Assembly: GCF_900109545.1 (NCBI RefSeq)
Contig: NZ_FOAP01000012.1
Location: 186,001-250,000 of the forward strand
Origin: Stigmatella aurantiaca
GTDB lineage: Bacteria; Myxococcota; Myxococcia; Myxococcales; Myxococcaceae
Length of the DNA stretch: 64,000 nt
Direction of reading: 5' to 3'
Shown here: positions 62,087-64,000 of the stretch, one piece after another
How the letters are laid out: every line of letters starts with the position of its first letter
Numbering within the stretch: position 1 is the stretch's first letter
Notes under the pieces: model-generated
Seen by the model: only the letters and a program-made list of their open reading frames with translations
Told to the model about the DNA's origin: nothing
The model's database searches: none
Translations under genes and position numbers: made by a program

Positions 62087-62734
62087 TCAGGCGGGGGCGA
62101 CGATGGCCCGGAGCTCCGCGTAGATGCCCTCGGGCGTCCCGACGCCATCGATGCTCTTGAGGATGCCCTTCTTCGCGTAGAACGCCTTCAGCGGGGAGGT
62201 CTCGGCGTCGTACTTCTGCAGCCGCTTCTCGATGACCTCCGGATGGTCATCGTCGCGCTGGATCAGGCCCGTGTTGCACTTGTCGCAGTACCCTGCCCGC
62301 TTCGGAGGGTTCTGGTAGACGTGGTACACGCTGCCGTCCACCGGGCAGGAGCGCCGCCCGGAGCCGCGCTCGATCAGCTTGGCGTGCGGCACCTCGAGCG
62401 ACACGACGGCATCCAGCTTCTTGCCGTTCTTCTCCAGCATCCGGTCCAGCGCCTCGGCCTGAGGAATGGTGCGCGGAAAGCCATCCAGCACGTAGCCGCT
62501 GGCGCAGTCGGCCTGCTTCAGCCGCTCCTCGACAATGCCGATGACGATGTCATCGGGCACGTAGGACCCCGCGGCCATGAGCGGACCCGCGATCTTCCCG
62601 AGCTCGGTGCCATCCTTCACCGCCTTGCGCAGGATGTCGCCCGTGGAGATCTGCGGGATCTGAAAGTCCGCATACAGCTTCTTGGCCTGGGTGCCCTTAC
62701 CCGCGTTCGGCGGGCCCAACAGGATCAGGTTCAT
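62087..62734 (-). CDS. adk: Adenylate kinase, zinc-lid form
   Basis: A 215-residue adenylate kinase (ATP + AMP to 2 ADP). The P-loop is LGPPNAGKGT, with Asn10 where most have Gly; ISTGDILRKAV and YVLDGFPRTIPQAE follow. The LID has a four-Cys zinc site (RRSCPVDGSVYH, later GYCDKCNTG), as in Gram-positive enzymes and unlike E. coli. The ATG at 62734 begins MNLILLGPPN. The 150-nt gap from secY holds a 12-bp stem-loop, so adk may start a new transcript. Confidence 0.97.
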   Translation of the reverse strand: MNLILLGPPNAGKGTQAKKLYADFQIPQISTGDILRKAVKDGTELGKIAGPLMAAGSYVPDDIVIGIVEERLKQADCASGYVLDGFPRTIPQAEALDRMLEKNGKKLDAVVSLEVPHAKLIERGSGRRSCPVDGSVYHVYQNPPKRAGYCDKCNTGLIQRDDDHPEVIEKRLQKYDAETSPLKAFYAKKGILKSIDGVGTPEGIYAELRAIVAPA

Positions 62735-62831
62735 GTGCTCCTCTCACTCCCTCGAAAGAACGCACGGAAATCCTCCGCGCTGAACCCCCGAAAGCATTCC
62801 CCATGCACAAATGACTACCCCTGAACGGCAA

Positions 62832-62865
62832 GGCGCCCCTTCCCGCGTCTTTGGGAAGAGGCGCC
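62832..62865 (-). terminator. Stem-loop in the secY-adk spacer
   Basis: GGCGCC-c-CTTCCC and GGGAAG-a-GGCGCC pair over twelve base pairs around an 8-nt loop, starting 19 nt after the secY stop on the minus strand. No T run follows, so it may be a processing site or an inefficient terminator. Confidence 0.5.
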
Positions 62866-62884
62866 CACACAAATCCGGCCTCGG

Positions 62885-64000
62885 TTAGGCCGCCACCCGC
62901 ACCCGGCCGCGGATACGCGGACCCCGGGGACCCGCGAAGCCCTCGTAGTTCCGGCTGATGAGGTGGCCCTCGATCTGCTGAACCGTGTCCAGCGCCACGC
63001 CCACCACGATGAGCAGCGCGGTGCCACCGAAGGCGAAGGGCACCTGGAGCCACTGGGTCAGGATGGTCGGGATGACGCAGATGGTCGCCAGGTAGATGGC
63101 CCCACCGAAGGTGATGCGGTTGAGCACCCGCTCGATGAAGTCGGCGGTCTGGCGGCCCGGGCGGATGCCGGGGATGTAGCCACCCTGCTTCTTGATGTTG
63201 TCGGCCACGTCATCCGGCCGGAACGTCAGCGCCGTGTAGAAGTAGGCGAAGAAGATGACCAGCATCACGAACAGGCCGTTGTACAGCCAGGGGTTGCCCT
63301 CCAGCCCCTGCCGGAACGTCTGCAGGAACGGGAACCAGGTGCCCAGGGTCGCCGGGAAGGACAGCAGCGCGCCGGCGAAGATGGGGGGAATCACGCCCGA
63401 GGTGTTCACCTTCATCGGGAAGTAGGTGGCCTGGCCCGCGAACATCCGCCGCCCCGCCATGCGCTTGGCGTACTGCACGGGGATGCGCCGCATGCCGCGC
63501 TCCACGTACACCACCACCGCGATGATGAAGAGCATGAAGACCGCCAGGCCCACCAGCGCCGCGGCCTCGATGGCCCCCTGCGCCGTCATGTCCAGCAGCG
63601 TCTTGGCGCTGGGAAGCAGGCCCGCCACGATGCCCGCGAAGATGATGAGCGAGATGCCGTTGCCGATGCCGCGCTCGGTGATGCGCTCGCCCAGCCACAT
63701 GATGAAGGCCGTGCCTGCCGTCAGGCTGATGACCGTCATGAAGGTGAACCAGGCGCTGTCATCCGGCACGACGATCTGGCTGAAGCCGCTCTGTCCCGCA
63801 TCGCTGCGGCCCAGCGACGCCAGCCACCGGGAGATGCTGATGCCCTGGATGATGGACAGCACGATGGAGCCGTAGCGGGTGTACTGGTTGATCTTCTGCC
63901 GGCCCGAAGCGCCCTCCTTCTGGAGGCGCTCCAGGCTGGGCACCACCACCGCCAGGAGCTGCATGATGATGGAGGCGGACACGTACGGCATGATGCCCAG
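62885..64000 (-). CDS. secY: Protein translocase subunit SecY, 5' end cut by window edge
   Basis: The frame is open past the right edge, so about 371 C-terminal residues are visible, from [20 protein letters not shown] to the end [10 protein letters not shown]. The usual SecY landmarks are present: [52 protein letters not shown] and [20 protein letters not shown]. SecY forms the inner-membrane channel of the Sec translocon. It begins the adk-map-infA-ribosomal run, as in most bacteria. The true start lies outside the window. Confidence 0.96.
   Translation of the reverse strand: MGIMPYVSASIIMQLLAVVVPSLERLQKEGASGRQKINQYTRYGSIVLSIIQGISISRWLASLGRSDAGQSGFSQIVVPDDSAWFTFMTVISLTAGTAFIMWLGERITERGIGNGISLIIFAGIVAGLLPSAKTLLDMTAQGAIEAAALVGLAVFMLFIIAVVVYVERGMRRIPVQYAKRMAGRRMFAGQATYFPMKVNTSGVIPPIFAGALLSFPATLGTWFPFLQTFRQGLEGNPWLYNGLFVMLVIFFAYFYTALTFRPDDVADNIKKQGGYIPGIRPGRQTADFIERVLNRITFGGAIYLATICVIPTILTQWLQVPFAFGGTALLIVVGVALDTVQQIEGHLISRNYEGFAGPRGPRIRGRVRVAA

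Overview
The window is very GC-rich chromosomal DNA that reads as a myxobacterium. The suborder Cystobacterineae (Stigmatella/Archangium/Cystobacter-like) is the best guess. The reasons are giant multi-PAS hybrid kinases, a Ser/Thr kinase with a PEGA domain, many lipoproteins and surface beta-propeller proteins, and several small proteins of a myxobacterial type. The genus is inference. About 50 protein genes are supported. No tRNA, rRNA, CRISPR array or insertion sequence was seen.

Region 1 (1-5947, minus strand) is a tight five-gene operon: GTP cyclohydrolase II (ribA type), WD40 repeat protein, RibD, GT4 glycosyltransferase and a MATE exporter that runs off the left edge. A RibA + WD-repeat + RibD set is the hallmark of toxoflavin (7-azapteridine) biosynthesis. 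Here it is joined to a glycosyltransferase and a MATE pump, with no toxA- or toxD-like gene inside the window. This is the best candidate for an undescribed system.

Region 2 (6101-22393) holds a GH13 amylase-like lipoprotein converging on glycogen synthase, two divergent paralogous hybrid histidine kinases, a RecQ-type helicase, an atypical SDR protein, and a small protein co-transcribed with an RluD-type pseudouridine synthase. Region 3 (22394-33672) holds a MinD/ParA ATPase coupled to a J-like/HTH protein, SelA coupled to an HNH protein, a lytic transglycosylase, and a sensor kinase / CheB-like / zinc-ribbon group.

Region 4 (33691-36260) contains a roughly 1.75-kb island of lower GC, bounded by a 27-bp imperfect direct repeat of the 5' end of a DUF2721 gene. 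It carries a lipoprotein with a nuclease-like (EVK) C-terminus and a tightly spaced partner gene, which I read as a toxin-immunity pair.

Region 5 (36265-57140) holds an ABC-F ATPase, a PEGA Ser/Thr kinase, a metallopeptidase + ATP-grasp pair, a free-methionine-sulfoxide reductase, a NUDIX hydrolase, an FBP/FusB-type zinc protein, cell-surface proteins, a C69 peptidase, PsuG, a deoxynucleoside kinase, an acyltransferase and a TPR lipoprotein.

Region 6 (57172-64000, minus strand) is the conserved secY-adk-map-infA-rpmJ-rpsM-rpsK-rpsD-rpoA-rplQ run. Nearly every spacer in it carries a GC-rich stem-loop. One, between rpsD and rpoA, has the form of a TTCG-loop intrinsic terminator.
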